Made by a program: the position numbers and the translations under genes. The notes beneath the pieces were generated by a model that was not told the DNA's origin, searched no databases, and worked only from the letters and a program-made list of their open reading frames with translations. A DNA stretch of 64,000 nucleotides from Alphaproteobacteria bacterium (lineage in GTDB: Bacteria > Pseudomonadota > Alphaproteobacteria > Micropepsales > Micropepsaceae): positions 124,001-188,000 of the forward strand of contig JAFAWQ010000003.1 of assembly GCA_019241645.1 (NCBI GenBank). Reading direction: 5' to 3'. Of the stretch, positions 46,610-57,205 are shown piece by piece (the stretch's first letter is position 1; every line of letters begins with the position of its first letter).

Positions 46610-48466
46610 CTACTTCGGCACCACGTCGAAGGCGATGGTGGTGCGCGCGTTGGGCGAATGGAACGGCACGGTGCCGTGCCACATATACGAGGGGAAAAGC
46701 ACCAGGGTGCCTGGTACAGGCTTCACCGCACGGCGCACGGGATCCTTAAACTTTGGCTCGAAGGCTGGTTCGCCAAACTTGATCCAGCCCTGTTTTTCGG
46801 CCATGTCCTCCGCCGCTTCCGGCACGGCAATGTAATACGCCGAGCTGATCCAGCCCTGCGGATGCACATGGTTGGTGTGAAAACCGCAATCGTGGAGCCG
46901 CGATGACCATGAACCGGCATAGCGGAAATCCGGCTGACGGCGGCGCAGCAACGGATGATCGGTGTTGTCTTCCATGCGCGCGATATAGGACGCTACCGCT
47001 TTGTCGATCTGTGCGCGGAGCTGCTCGACTGGCGCGTGGCCCACGCCGAAGATGTTGTCCAGCGTCTGAGTGCCGCCGCGAAGGGTCTGGTCGATGAACT
47101 CACGCCGGTCGAGATGCAGCCGGTCAAGATAGATATTGAGATCGCGGTTGAAGCTTTCCTTATCGGCATAGCCGTCTGGCGGATCGATCTCGAACACCTG
47201 TACGAAGCGCTCGTAATCGTTCAGCCATTCCTCGCGCGCATCATCGAGGCTGCGCAGCGCCAGGCCCCACATGGCCAGCCCATGCTGATTGTCTGGCGCG
47301 ATGGCGATTGCGCGCTCAGCGGCGGAAAGGCCCCTGCCGGGATCGCCCGCGCGGATCAGCGTCTCGGCGAAATTCGTCCAGCAATTGGCGTTTTCCGGTT
47401 CGATGCGGACAGCGGTTTCATGCTTTTGAATGGCACCATCGAAATCTCCCATGCGGGCGAGCACAAGCGCCAGTGCGTCGTGCGGAGTGACGTTCTCAGG
47501 CAGAAGGACTGCCGCGCGCTCAAATTGCTCGCGCGCCGCCTCCAAATCGCCGCGCTGGAAAAGGAATTTTCCCTTCTGCAGCGGCAACTGGCCGATTTCG
47601 GGATAGAGAAAGGCCGCGTCGTCGAACGAGCGCAGGAATTCCTCATTGCGGCCCAGCCGGTACAGCAGCTGGTTGAGGTCATGGTGCGCCAGCATGTTGA
47701 GCGGATTGCGCGCCAGCGTGCTCTGGTAAGCCTCAACGGCTTCCTCCAGCCGCCCCAGATACTGCAGCGCGTCTCCGCGATTGTAATCTGCCAGTACCAT
47801 GTCGGACGCGAGTTCCCGCGCCTTGTCGAATTGTTGCAGCGCTTCGCTGTAGCGGCGTTGCAGTTTGAGCGACATCCCGAGGTTGAAACTGAGCGCCGCG
47901 GTCTGGCGCGGGTCGCGGCTGCTTTGGACAATGGCGGGACGCAACAGGGCCTCGGCTTCCTTCGGCCGATTGAGATCGTTCAGCACCGCCGCAAGGGATT
48001 GCTTCAGCATCAGCCAGTTGGGCTGAATTCGCAAAGCGCTGCGCAACGCTTTCTCCGCATCTTCGAACTGTCTCAGCGACTGCAGCGACAGACCAAGCCC
48101 GAGAAGCGCATCGACGTAGTTGGGCTTCAGGCGGATGGCCTCGCGAAAGCAGTTCGCGGCGTCTTCCTCACGTCCCAGATTGCGCAGGAGATTGCCGAGA
48201 TTGTTGTGGACCTGGGGCAGGTTTGGGTTTGCCGCAATCGAGCGGCGGTAGAAGGCCTCCGCCTCTTCGGTGCGGTTCTGCGCGCGACGCAATATCCCCA
48301 TAAGCTGCAGGGCATCGGCCTCTTCGGCGCGCTCAGCCAGCACGTCATCGAGAGCGGCTTCCGCCGCAACGAGTTCGCCGCGATTGAGCAGATCGAGTGC
48401 CTGCTGCAGTCGAACGCGGATTTGCGTGTCCGGCGGCGCGGACGTTTGCTCAACAATATCGCTCAT
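46610..48466 (-). CDS. TPR protein with C-terminal putative 2OG-Fe(II) oxygenase
   Basis: Multiple TPRs; 'YAGSWSSRLHDCGFHTNHVHPQGWISSAYYIAVP', 'PGTLVLFPSYMWHGTVPF'. Confidence 0.9.
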   Translation of the reverse strand: MSDIVEQTSAPPDTQIRVRLQQALDLLNRGELVAAEAALDDVLAERAEEADALQLMGILRRAQNRTEEAEAFYRRSIAANPNLPQVHNNLGNLLRNLGREEDAANCFREAIRLKPNYVDALLGLGLSLQSLRQFEDAEKALRSALRIQPNWLMLKQSLAAVLNDLNRPKEAEALLRPAIVQSSRDPRQTAALSFNLGMSLKLQRRYSEALQQFDKARELASDMVLADYNRGDALQYLGRLEEAVEAYQSTLARNPLNMLAHHDLNQLLYRLGRNEEFLRSFDDAAFLYPEIGQLPLQKGKFLFQRGDLEAAREQFERAAVLLPENVTPHDALALVLARMGDFDGAIQKHETAVRIEPENANCWTNFAETLIRAGDPGRGLSAAERAIAIAPDNQHGLAMWGLALRSLDDAREEWLNDYERFVQVFEIDPPDGYADKESFNRDLNIYLDRLHLDRREFIDQTLRGGTQTLDNIFGVGHAPVEQLRAQIDKAVASYIARMEDNTDHPLLRRRQPDFRYAGSWSSRLHDCGFHTNHVHPQGWISSAYYIAVPEAAEDMAEKQGWIKFGEPAFEPKFKDPVRRAVKPVPGTLVLFPSYMWHGTVPFHSPNARTTIAFDVVPK

Positions 48467-48508
48467 GCGGCGAGCTTATCGCGGATCGGCCACGGCGGCG
48501 CAAACCAT

Positions 48509-49522
48509 TCAGCCGATGGCGCGCAAGACCTGTTTTTGGAACCAGGCGACGCCCTGTTCGTGCTTGGGCGAAAGGCGGCCCGACTGATAAATGCCCGCAT
48601 CCAGGTTGCGCTGCACGGCCTCGCAGATATCGAGGTCTTCCTTGGTCGTCACCAGCGAGGCGGCGATCTGCCTTTCGATTTCCGCTTCGTCGGCATCCTC
48701 GGTGAACAGGAAAAGGTAATCGAGCCGCGTGCGATCCACGGAGAGGGGCCAGATCCGCTCCATCAGGATGCCATCGGCGTACACGTTGATGCCGAGGCAC
48801 GGCCATGTCCACGCCCACAAGCCAGCGATCGGCGCATCGTTCTTCGGCGTGGCGCGATAGAACTGCGCGGGCGGCTCGACCTCGACGCCGTAATCCGCCG
48901 CGATGGTGGAGTTCAGCATCGGGTGCAGCACCGGGATGTGGTAGCCTTCGAGATAGTTCTCGACATAGGCCTTCCAGTTGCAGCGCATTTCATGGCCGGA
49001 GGCGCGCGCGTTCTGGAATCGCTCCGCCGCGATATGCCGCATGCGATTTTCCAGCGGCGCAATCGCGGATTCGAGTGGCGCTGAGTCTGTGTCCATGTTC
49101 ACGAACACGAAGCCACGCCAGATTTCGCATTTCAGCGGAAACAGCGCGAACTGGCGGGGATCGAATCCTTCCGCTGGGCCGAAATCGCGCGCGCTGGCGA
49201 GCCGTCCGTCCAGCGCATACTTCCAGGCATGGTAGCGGCAGACGAATGCGCCGGCGCAATGGCCCGTGCCGTCCTCCACCAGCGGTCCGGCGCGATGGCG
49301 GCAGACATTGTGGAATGCGCGCACCGTCCCGTCCTCGCCCCGCACCGCGACAATCGGATAGCCGGCAAAATTGGTGGCGAGATAGTCGCCCGGCCGTGGC
49401 AACTGGCTTTCGTGCGCCAATAACTGCCAGGTGCGCGCGAAAATCTCGCGGCGTTCGGTCTCGTAGACCGAAGCGTCCCGGTAGAGACTGGCGGGAAGGG
49501 TTTCGACGGCCGGCTGGCGCAT
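48509..49522 (-). CDS. Rieske-type aromatic ring-hydroxylating dioxygenase alpha subunit
   Basis: 'CRHRAGPLVEDGTGHCAGAFVCRYHAWKYALDG'. Confidence 0.9.
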   Translation of the reverse strand: MRQPAVETLPASLYRDASVYETERREIFARTWQLLAHESQLPRPGDYLATNFAGYPIVAVRGEDGTVRAFHNVCRHRAGPLVEDGTGHCAGAFVCRYHAWKYALDGRLASARDFGPAEGFDPRQFALFPLKCEIWRGFVFVNMDTDSAPLESAIAPLENRMRHIAAERFQNARASGHEMRCNWKAYVENYLEGYHIPVLHPMLNSTIAADYGVEVEPPAQFYRATPKNDAPIAGLWAWTWPCLGINVYADGILMERIWPLSVDRTRLDYLFLFTEDADEAEIERQIAASLVTTKEDLDICEAVQRNLDAGIYQSGRLSPKHEQGVAWFQKQVLRAIG

Positions 49523-49642
49523 GATCCGTTCTAGCGCAACGGCCGCTCTTTGCGAAGACCGGCCTTGAACTCCCCTTGGCGGCGGCCCCATGTTGCGCCA
49601 TTGGCGCCCGGCTGGTTACCGATGGCGAACAGGGTGACATTG

Positions 49643-50206
49643 ATGGCGATAAGACAGCTCTCGCTCCTCTTGCTGACGGCATTATTTGCCGCAGCCCCCG
49701 CCACGGCGCAGACCGGCAGCGATTCATTCCGCGATCGGGACGACGGCGCGAAGGCACATGTCTCCGGCTTTGTCTGCCCGCATCGCATCGGCGACTTCGA
49801 GCGCGATGCCGTTGGCGAGTACGATCTGGAAAAGAACCAGGATTTCTGTGCCTATGCGGCCCGCGACGCCGTCTATGGCACGATTACCCTGGCTCCCCTC
49901 AGCGGCGGGTTCGATCCGAAAGCAGCGTTCGCGGATGAGTTCCGCGGGCAGGAATCGACCGGCGGCAAGCGGCTCTCCGAATTCACCGTTCACTTGAACG
50001 GTTCGCCGTTGCCCATCTACACGCGAACCTATCGCACGGCGCAGGCCGAAGCGCTGGAGTATCGCATCGTGTTCGCGGGCGCGGCGGTGCGGAACTGGGT
50101 GGTGCAGGCGACCGTCGAGTACGCGGACCCGCGCGACACGCAGACGGAAGCGGAATTCCTGCGCGCCGTATTTGCGGCGGCCGAGCGTCAGATCGGGAGC
50201 CGCTGA
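49643..50206 (+). CDS. Exported hypothetical protein
   Basis: Signal peptide MAIRQLSLLLLTALFAAAPATAQ. Confidence 0.75.
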   Translation: MAIRQLSLLLLTALFAAAPATAQTGSDSFRDRDDGAKAHVSGFVCPHRIGDFERDAVGEYDLEKNQDFCAYAARDAVYGTITLAPLSGGFDPKAAFADEFRGQESTGGKRLSEFTVHLNGSPLPIYTRTYRTAQAEALEYRIVFAGAAVRNWVVQATVEYADPRDTQTEAEFLRAVFAAAERQIGSR

Positions 50207-50243
50207 TGACCGGCGCCGAAGCGAAGCCGTTCCACCTGTCTCG

Positions 50244-51929
50244 ATGAATCCTGGATCGGGCAAGAAGGCTCCTTCCGTAACGGGAAAAGTCATCGCCTTC
50301 GACCGCGCCATGGCTGCCTTGAATCCGGATGTCGCGCGATGGTCTTCGCGCCTGCGCCAGATCGCGCGCATGGTGAAGCAAGGGCAGATTGAGGCGGCGA
50401 TGAAACCGCTGCAGGCGCATCTCGCCAAACACCCGGATGATGTCAACGGCCTCTATCTGGTGGCGGAAATCGCTTGGCGGAAGCAACGCCATGCCGAGGC
50501 CGCCCAACTGTTCGCGCGCTGTGTCGAACTTGAACCGCATTCCGCGGCGGCGCGGTTTCGCGGCGCCAATGCTCTCCTTGAATCGGGCCAGCCGCATGCG
50601 GCGCTGACCGAGGCGGAGGCGTTGCTAGCGCGCGATCCGCAGAACCCGGTGTTCCACGCGCTGAAAGCAATGGCGCTCGAGCTTGCCGGCGATCATGCCA
50701 GCGCGGCATCGGAATGGCGGTCGGTGGTGGAGGGGAATGCGCCGCTGGAATATTCGGTGCGGTACGCCCATACGCTCCGGGCAATTGGACGGCGGGCGGA
50801 TTCGCAGGCCATCTGCCGCGCGGCATTGGCGGATGATCCGTCATTCGGGCCGGCCTGGTGGGCGCTTGCACAGCTCGGCGCGTCTTGCCTAGGCGAGGGC
50901 GACCTTGTGACGATGGAACAACAGGTAGCGCGCGCCGGCCTTGCGCCGGAGAGCCGCGTGCCGCTCCTGTTTGCGCTCGGCAAGGCCTACGGCGATCGCG
51001 CGCTCTATGAAAAATCGTTTGCCGCCTACGCCAAAGGAAATGCGCTGCATCGTTCGCGCGTTCGACACGATCCGGCTGTCCTCACGGCGTATGTGGCGCG
51101 CAACAAGAGCTTGTTCACGGAAGATTTTTTTCGCGCGCGTGATCGCGCGGGATGCGACAGCCGTGCGCCGATCTTCCTCATCGGCATGTTGCGGGCGGGC
51201 TCCACCCTGGTCGAGCAGATTCTTGCCAGCCACTCCCAGATCGAAGGCACGCGCGAATTGTTCAATGTCGCGGCCGTCGTGCAGCAGATGGAGCGCGAAT
51301 TCGGGCCGCGCCTGCAGAGCAAGTATCCCGACCTGCTTGCTGCGCTCGATCCCGCCCAATTCACGACGATGGGGCAACGCTATCTCGAAAGCGTGCAGCC
51401 GTACCGAAGGCTGAAGCAGCCGTTCTTCATCGACAAGATGGGCAATAATTTTTTGCATGTGCCCGCCATTCATCTCATGCTGCCACGCGCGAAGATCGTC
51501 GATGTGCGCCGCCACCCGATGGCGTGCGGATTGTCCAACTTCACGCAGTACTATGCCAATGGACAGAACGAGACGTATCGGCTGAGCGATTTCGGCCAGC
51601 TCTATCGCGACTACGCTGCACTCATGGCGCATTTTGATTGCGTGCTTCCGGGCCGGGTCCATCGCATCCACTACGAACAACTGGTCGCCGATCCGGAAGG
51701 CGAAATACGCCGGCTGCTGGATTACCTCGAATTGCCGTTCGAAGAATCATGCCTCGCGTTCCATGAAAACGCCCGGGCCGTGACCACCGTCAGCTCCGAA
51801 CAGGTGCGCGCGCCGCTATACCGCGAAGCACTGGACCATTGGCGCCATTACGAACCCTGGCTCGGACCTCTCAGAGCCGCTTTTGGTCCCATCACGGACA
51901 CCTATCCCGCGTTGCCCCCGCTGGACTGA
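50244..51929 (+). CDS. TPR-containing sulfotransferase
   Basis: TPR N-terminus; 'IFLIGMLRAGSTLVEQILASHSQIEGTREL', 'IHYEQLVADPEGEIRRLLDYLELPFEESCLAF'. Confidence 0.92.
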   Translation: MNPGSGKKAPSVTGKVIAFDRAMAALNPDVARWSSRLRQIARMVKQGQIEAAMKPLQAHLAKHPDDVNGLYLVAEIAWRKQRHAEAAQLFARCVELEPHSAAARFRGANALLESGQPHAALTEAEALLARDPQNPVFHALKAMALELAGDHASAASEWRSVVEGNAPLEYSVRYAHTLRAIGRRADSQAICRAALADDPSFGPAWWALAQLGASCLGEGDLVTMEQQVARAGLAPESRVPLLFALGKAYGDRALYEKSFAAYAKGNALHRSRVRHDPAVLTAYVARNKSLFTEDFFRARDRAGCDSRAPIFLIGMLRAGSTLVEQILASHSQIEGTRELFNVAAVVQQMEREFGPRLQSKYPDLLAALDPAQFTTMGQRYLESVQPYRRLKQPFFIDKMGNNFLHVPAIHLMLPRAKIVDVRRHPMACGLSNFTQYYANGQNETYRLSDFGQLYRDYAALMAHFDCVLPGRVHRIHYEQLVADPEGEIRRLLDYLELPFEESCLAFHENARAVTTVSSEQVRAPLYREALDHWRHYEPWLGPLRAAFGPITDTYPALPPLD

Positions 51930-51996
51930 GGTTTCGCAAACGGGCGGCTCGCGCTCGCGTTTTGGCTCTGGCGCGCCAACCTTTATGCTTGCACGC

Positions 51997-52668
51997 ATGG
52001 TGCGCTTCGAAAATGTCGGCATGCGGTACGGCGAGGGCCGCGAGGTGCTTCGGGACGTGACCTTCACGCTCGACCCGGGCTCGTTCACCTTTCTCACCGG
52101 ACCCTCTGGCGCCGGCAAATCGACCCTGCTGAAGCTCATTTATCTGGCAGAGGCTCCTTCCGGCGGTTCGATCAGCATGTTCGGCGTCGATCTGGCGAAA
52201 ACCGGCCGCCCCAACTTTCCGGCGCTGCGGCGCCGCATCGGCGTAGTGTTTCAGGATTTCCGGCTGTTCGATCATTTGTCCGCCTTCGATAACGTGGCGA
52301 TGCCGCTGCGAATCGCGGGCCGGGATGCCGTCAGCTACCGGCGCGACGTCGAGGAGCTGCTGTCCTGGGTCGGTCTCGCCGACAGGCTCACCGCGCTGCC
52401 CGCAACCTTGTCCGGCGGCGAGCAACAACGCATCGCCATTGCCCGCGCCGTGGTGGCGCGTCCCGATCTGCTGCTTGCCGACGAACCGACGGGAAATGTG
52501 GACCCGGACATGGGCCAACGTCTCATCCGCCTGTTCGAGGAACTCAACAAGCTGGGAACCACCGTGCTGATCGCAACGCATGACCGGAGCCTGATCGAAA
52601 GCGCGCGCGCGCGAGAAATGCGCCTGGTGGGCGGCAGGCTCGTGGCGCTGGGGAGCCCCGCGGCATGA
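51997..52668 (+). CDS. ftsE: Cell division ATP-binding protein FtsE
   Basis: 'GPSGAGKSTLLKLIYLAEAPSGG', 'LSGGEQQRIAIARAVVARPDLLLADEPTGNVDPDM'. Confidence 0.94.
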   Translation: MVRFENVGMRYGEGREVLRDVTFTLDPGSFTFLTGPSGAGKSTLLKLIYLAEAPSGGSISMFGVDLAKTGRPNFPALRRRIGVVFQDFRLFDHLSAFDNVAMPLRIAGRDAVSYRRDVEELLSWVGLADRLTALPATLSGGEQQRIAIARAVVARPDLLLADEPTGNVDPDMGQRLIRLFEELNKLGTTVLIATHDRSLIESARAREMRLVGGRLVALGSPAA

Positions 52669-53549
52669 AGCCCCGCGCGCTCATCATGCCGCGTGACAAG
52701 GGGGCGGGCTCGCTCGATGTGGTGATCGCGGTCATGGCTTTCCTCGCCTCGCTCGCGTTGGGCGCCATGCTGATCGCCGAGCGCGCGGCGGCAACTTGGC
52801 AGAGTGGGCTCGCCGGGCGTCTCACCGTGCAGGTGCTTCCGCCCGAGAACTCAGCGATACCGCTGCAAGCGCAGATCGAGGCCGCACTTCGGGTTCTGCG
52901 CGGGACATCGGGCATTGCCCATGCCGCCATCGTTCCAGAGCAGGAGACGCTCGATCTGGTAAAACCCTGGCTGGGGTCCGACACGATGGTTCGCGAACTG
53001 CCGCTGCCGCGGCTGCTGGACGCGACGGTGGCACCGGGGGCAGAGGTAGACCTTCCGAAACTCCGGCAACGGCTGTCAGCGGCAGCGCCGGATTCGCTGC
53101 TCGACGATCATGGACGCTGGCTTGACCGTCTGCGCGGGTTGACGCGCGGCATCATCTGGTCGGCCTATGGCGTTCTGGCGCTGATCGCGCTGGCCACCGC
53201 GGCGACAGTTTCATTCGCCACGCGCGCGGGCCTGGAAGCGCACAAGGAAATTGTCGAGCTGCTCCATCAGATGGGCGCGCATTCCACCTTCATCGCGCGC
53301 GCCTTCGAATGGCACTACTTTCTCGCAGCACTGGTTGCAGGCGCCATCGGCGCGGCGCTGGCCGCCTGTCTGTATCTGCTGGGCAGCGGTTTGGAGTTGG
53401 CCGGCATCGAGGCGGTGCCGTTTCTGCCGCCGTTGACCCTGCACGCGACGGAGCTGGGTTGGCTGCTCATGGTCCCCGTTGCGGCCAGCTGGATCGCCCT
53501 GCTGACCGCCAGGCTGTCCATTTTGCGGGTTCTTTCAAGGATTTACTGA
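52665..53549 (+). CDS. ftsX: Cell division protein FtsX
   Basis: Directly downstream of ftsE; 'EIVELLHQMGAHSTFIARAFEWHYF'. Confidence 0.93.
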   Translation: MKPRALIMPRDKGAGSLDVVIAVMAFLASLALGAMLIAERAAATWQSGLAGRLTVQVLPPENSAIPLQAQIEAALRVLRGTSGIAHAAIVPEQETLDLVKPWLGSDTMVRELPLPRLLDATVAPGAEVDLPKLRQRLSAAAPDSLLDDHGRWLDRLRGLTRGIIWSAYGVLALIALATAATVSFATRAGLEAHKEIVELLHQMGAHSTFIARAFEWHYFLAALVAGAIGAALAACLYLLGSGLELAGIEAVPFLPPLTLHATELGWLLMVPVAASWIALLTARLSILRVLSRIY

Positions 53550-53602
53550 GGGTTACGGAGATTGTGCGATTCACCTAAGGTCGCGCCCGCCGAAGGCGCT
53601 CG

Positions 53603-54235
53603 GTGTGGGAGAATTTGGTGGAAAGGCTAGGGAAGTCGCTCGCCTTCATGGGAAGGATCGTGCTGGCGGTATTTCTTGTCTATTGCCTGGGATTTCTCGT
53701 TTTCGCCACGACGCTGCCACATCGACCGGCTTCCGTTCCCCGCGCCGACGCCATCGTAACGTTGACAGGCGGGGATTCGCGGCTCGAAACGGCCGTTCAC
53801 CTGCTCGAGCAGGGAAATGCGCGACGCTTGCTGATCACGGGCGTCCATCCCTCCATCACCAAGCCGGAGATCAAGCAGATCGCCAGCGGCGGACACCGGT
53901 TCGACTGTTGCGCGGATCTCGACTTCGCGGCCGAGGACACCCGCGAGAATGCGGCGGAAGCTGCCGGGTGGATGCGCGCGCACAAATTCCGCAGCCTGAT
54001 TCTCGTCACTGCCAATTATCACATGCCGCGCAGCCTGGCCGAGTTTTCCGCCGACATGCCGAAGGTGAAGCTGGTCCCCTATCCCGTCGAGCCGGAAGGG
54101 ATCGATTTTGCCCGCTGGTGGCGCAATCCGCATGCGGTGCGGCTGTTGCACGCCGAGTACGCCAAATATCTCGCCAGTCTCGTGCTCGATCGCTTTGTCT
54201 CGCGCGACACTGGCGCCGGACATCATCGCAGTTAA
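53603..54235 (+). CDS. YdcF/ElyC-like DUF218 protein
   Basis: 'DAIVTLTGGDSRLETAVHLLEQGNARRLLITG', 'TRENA', 'LVTANYHMPRS'. Confidence 0.88.
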   Translation: MWENLVERLGKSLAFMGRIVLAVFLVYCLGFLVFATTLPHRPASVPRADAIVTLTGGDSRLETAVHLLEQGNARRLLITGVHPSITKPEIKQIASGGHRFDCCADLDFAAEDTRENAAEAAGWMRAHKFRSLILVTANYHMPRSLAEFSADMPKVKLVPYPVEPEGIDFARWWRNPHAVRLLHAEYAKYLASLVLDRFVSRDTGAGHHRS

Positions 54236-54248
54236 GCGAGCGCCGGAC

Positions 54249-54968
54249 ATGGTTCTGCTGCGCTCGTCCCTCTTCCTGATCTACTTCATGGCCGCCACCG
54301 TGATCATCTACCTCGCGGCGTTTCCGGCGCTTGTTCTGCCGCGGCACTTGATGGTGCATGCGTCGCGCCTGTGGTCGCGAGCGATCTTGTTCGGGCTGAA
54401 GCACATCGCGAATCTTGACTACGAAGTCCGCGGAGAAGTTCCGAAAACACCGGTCCTCATTGCCTCAAAGCACATGAGCATGTGGGATACGATGGCGTTG
54501 TACCTGCTCGTTTGGGATCCAGCGGTCGTGCTCAAACGGGAGCTGCTGTATGTGCCATTCTACGGCTGGTACATCGCCAAGGCGCGCGTGATCGCCATCG
54601 ATCGCGGCGCCCATGCCTCCGCGCTCCGGCGCATGGCGGTCGCGGCGAAGAATGCGCTCGCCCATGGAAGGCCCATTCTCATTTTTCCGGAAGGGACGCG
54701 GAAAAAGCCCGGTGCCGCGCCCGACTACAAGCCGGGAGTAGCGGGCCTCTACAGCTTGCTTGGCGTGCCATGTGTTCCCGTTGCACTGAATTCGGGCTTG
54801 TTCTGGACCGGTCCGATGGGCTTCATCAAGAAACCGGGTCGCGTCGTTGTCGAATTTTTGGAAGCCATTCCTGCCGGGATGAACCGCGCTGATTTTCTGC
54901 GCCTCCTGGTGGCGCGGATTGAGACGGCCACGGCGAGACTGGTCGCCGAAGCCCGTCAGGCCCACTGA
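54249..54968 (+). CDS. plsC: 1-acyl-sn-glycerol-3-phosphate acyltransferase
   Basis: '[13 protein letters not shown]' (HX4D-like) and '[11 protein letters not shown]'. Confidence 0.9.
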   Translation: MVLLRSSLFLIYFMAATVIIYLAAFPALVLPRHLMVHASRLWSRAILFGLKHIANLDYEVRGEVPKTPVLIASKHMSMWDTMALYLLVWDPAVVLKRELLYVPFYGWYIAKARVIAIDRGAHASALRRMAVAAKNALAHGRPILIFPEGTRKKPGAAPDYKPGVAGLYSLLGVPCVPVALNSGLFWTGPMGFIKKPGRVVVEFLEAIPAGMNRADFLRLLVARIETATARLVAEARQAH

Positions 54969-55705
54969 TGCCGCGTTATCGCCTCGTGATTGAATATGAC
55001 GGCGCGCCCTTCGTCGGCTGGCAGCGGCAGGAGAACGGGCCATCGGTGCAGGCCGCGCTCGAGGAAGCGATTTTTCAGCTCTCCGGCGAGCGGATCACGG
55101 TGACGGGCGCCGGCCGAACCGATGCCGGCGTGCATGCGCTCGGGCAGGTCGCGCATTTCGATTTGTCGAAAATATTTTCATCGGACAAAGTCCGGGATGC
55201 TCTGAACCATCACCTAAAGCCCGCACCGGTGTCGGTTCTCGATGCCGATCAGGCCACTGGCGATTTTCATGCGCGCTTTTCGGCGACACGCCGATCGTAT
55301 TTGTATCGTATGCTCTGCCGGCGAAGTCCGCCGGCATTGGAGCGCGGCCGCGCCTGGCATGTCATGCGCGAACTCGACGCCGCCGCCATGCACGAAGCCG
55401 CGCAATGCCTTGTCGGAAAGCACGACTTCACCACCTTCCGCGCAGCGGAATGCCAAGCTTTGTCGCCGATGAAAACGCTCGATGTTCTTACGGTACGGCG
55501 CGATGGCGACCGCATTTCGATTGACGCCGTGGCGCGTTCTTTCCTGCACAATCAGGTGCGTTCGATGGTGGGATCGTTGAAACTGGTCGGCGAAGGCAAA
55601 TGGACGCCGGATGATCTGAAGGCGGCGCTGGAAACAAAAGATCGGTCACGTTGCGGGCCGGTTGCGCCCCCGGACGGATTGTATCTTGTCAGGGTCGATT
55701 ACTAA
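54968..55705 (+). CDS. truA: tRNA pseudouridine(38-40) synthase
   Basis: '[19 protein letters not shown]', '[19 protein letters not shown]'. Confidence 0.97.
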   Translation: MPRYRLVIEYDGAPFVGWQRQENGPSVQAALEEAIFQLSGERITVTGAGRTDAGVHALGQVAHFDLSKIFSSDKVRDALNHHLKPAPVSVLDADQATGDFHARFSATRRSYLYRMLCRRSPPALERGRAWHVMRELDAAAMHEAAQCLVGKHDFTTFRAAECQALSPMKTLDVLTVRRDGDRISIDAVARSFLHNQVRSMVGSLKLVGEGKWTPDDLKAALETKDRSRCGPVAPPDGLYLVRVDY

Positions 55706-55716
55706 TGCGTTCGCCG

Positions 55717-56199
55717 CTAATGGCACTTGAAGCGGTCGAAGGGTTCCCGGCAATCGAGGCAGCGGTGCAGCGCCTTGCATGGTGTCGAGCCGAACCGGCT
55801 AAGCTCTTCCGTATGCAGAGAGCCGCAGCGGGGGCATTCGGCCGGTGCTTCCCGCAAGGAATGCTTGGCGGCGCCTTTTGCTGGTGGCGCGATGCCGTAG
55901 GCGCGAAGCTTTGCGCGGCCCTCCTCGCTGATCCAGTCGGTCGTCCACGGCGGCGACAGCGTGGTTTCGATCTTGATGAGAGACATGCTGGCGCGATCGA
56001 GCGCCGCGCGAATGTCCTGCTCGATGGCAATCGTTGCGGGACAGCCGGTGTAGGTCGGTGTGATCACGAGTGTCGTGCCGCGCACTTCGCGCACAATTCC
56101 CAGGTCGACGACGGAAACGCATGGAATCTCCGGATCGGGAACATGCGAAAGAATTTCGAGAATGCGATCCTTCAGCGAGAGCTCTGCAATCGCGCTCAC
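55717..56199 (-). CDS. paaD: Phenylacetyl-CoA epoxidase subunit PaaD
   Basis: 'VPDPEIPCVSVVDLGIVREV', 'TPTYTGCPAT', C-terminal CPRCGS; GTG start overlapping the paaC stop. Confidence 0.93.
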   Translation of the reverse strand: MSAIAELSLKDRILEILSHVPDPEIPCVSVVDLGIVREVRGTTLVITPTYTGCPATIAIEQDIRAALDRASMSLIKIETTLSPPWTTDWISEEGRAKLRAYGIAPPAKGAAKHSLREAPAECPRCGSLHTEELSRFGSTPCKALHRCLDCREPFDRFKCH

Positions 56200-56918
56200 C
56201 AGGTCGCTCCCGGATAGGCGCGTTGCATAAACTGCATCTCGGTCAGCAGGTGCCCGAGATGCTCCGAGTGATGGCCAGCACGCCCGCCCATGGCGCCGCG
56301 CCGGGGCTTCGGCATTTCGAGCGCGGCATCCGACAAAGTTCGTGCGATCCGCGCATCCCATTCCGCGCGCAGCGATGCCGCGCCGTCTTTCGGATCGAAC
56401 AGTTCGTCCACGAAGCGCCACATCCAGTCGAGGCCTGCGATCATGCGCGAGCGGCTCTCTTCCGTGCCGTCGCCCAGCCGCACCACCCATTCGCTGGCGA
56501 ATTTCGCATGGTAGGCGATTTCCTTCACCGCCTTGGCGCCGATGGCAGAGAGCCGCGGCTCCGGCGCAGTGGCAATCTCGCGCATCAGCAATTCCTGCCA
56601 GTTGGAGAACAGGAATTGCCGCGCGATGGTCTGCGCGAAATCGCCGTTCGGCTGCTCGACGAGCAGACAATTGCGGAAATCGAGTACATCGCGGCGGAAG
56701 GCCAGCGCATCGGCATCACGGCCCTCGTCTTCGATCTCGCCGGCAAGATTGAGAAAGTGCGTCGCCTGGCCAAGCAGATCCAGCGCGATGTTGGCGAGCG
56801 CGAGATCGACCTCCAGCATCGGCGCATGGCCGCACCATTCCGAGAGCCGCTGTCCGAGAACCAGCGCATCGTCCCCCAGCCGCAGCGCATGATGGAACAA
56901 GGTATCGTCGCCCGGCAT
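56196..56918 (-). CDS. paaC: Phenylacetyl-CoA epoxidase subunit PaaC
   Basis: 'LGDDALVLGQRLSEWCGHAPMLEVDLALANIALDLLGQA'. Confidence 0.95.
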   Translation of the reverse strand: MPGDDTLFHHALRLGDDALVLGQRLSEWCGHAPMLEVDLALANIALDLLGQATHFLNLAGEIEDEGRDADALAFRRDVLDFRNCLLVEQPNGDFAQTIARQFLFSNWQELLMREIATAPEPRLSAIGAKAVKEIAYHAKFASEWVVRLGDGTEESRSRMIAGLDWMWRFVDELFDPKDGAASLRAEWDARIARTLSDAALEMPKPRRGAMGGRAGHHSEHLGHLLTEMQFMQRAYPGATW

Positions 56919-57205
56919 CAGATGTTCTTCACGCCGTCCGGGATCGTGTAGAAGGTCGGGTGGCGATAAACCTTGTCCGCCGCCGGCTCGAACAGGTCAG
57001 TGGTTTCCTTCGGGTCCGAAGCAACAATGGCGGTGGACGGCACCACCCACAGGCTCACCCCTTCCATCCGCCGCGTGTAAACGTCGCGCGCGGCTTCGAT
57101 GGCCATGCGCGCATCCGCGGCGTGCACGCTGCCCGCATGCTTGTGCGAAAGGCCGTTCTTCGCCCGCACGAACACTTCCCAAAGTGGCCAGTTGGAGTTC
57201 ATCAC
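56918..57205 (-). CDS. paaB: Phenylacetyl-CoA epoxidase subunit PaaB
   Basis: '[43 protein letters not shown]'. Confidence 0.96.
   Translation of the reverse strand: MMNSNWPLWEVFVRAKNGLSHKHAGSVHAADARMAIEAARDVYTRRMEGVSLWVVPSTAIVASDPKETTDLFEPAADKVYRHPTFYTIPDGVKNI

Noticed and set aside
46955-49084. 709-aa + strand ORF
   Set aside because: Antisense shadow of the TPR-oxygenase and Rieske genes; low-complexity high-GC pattern, no domain.
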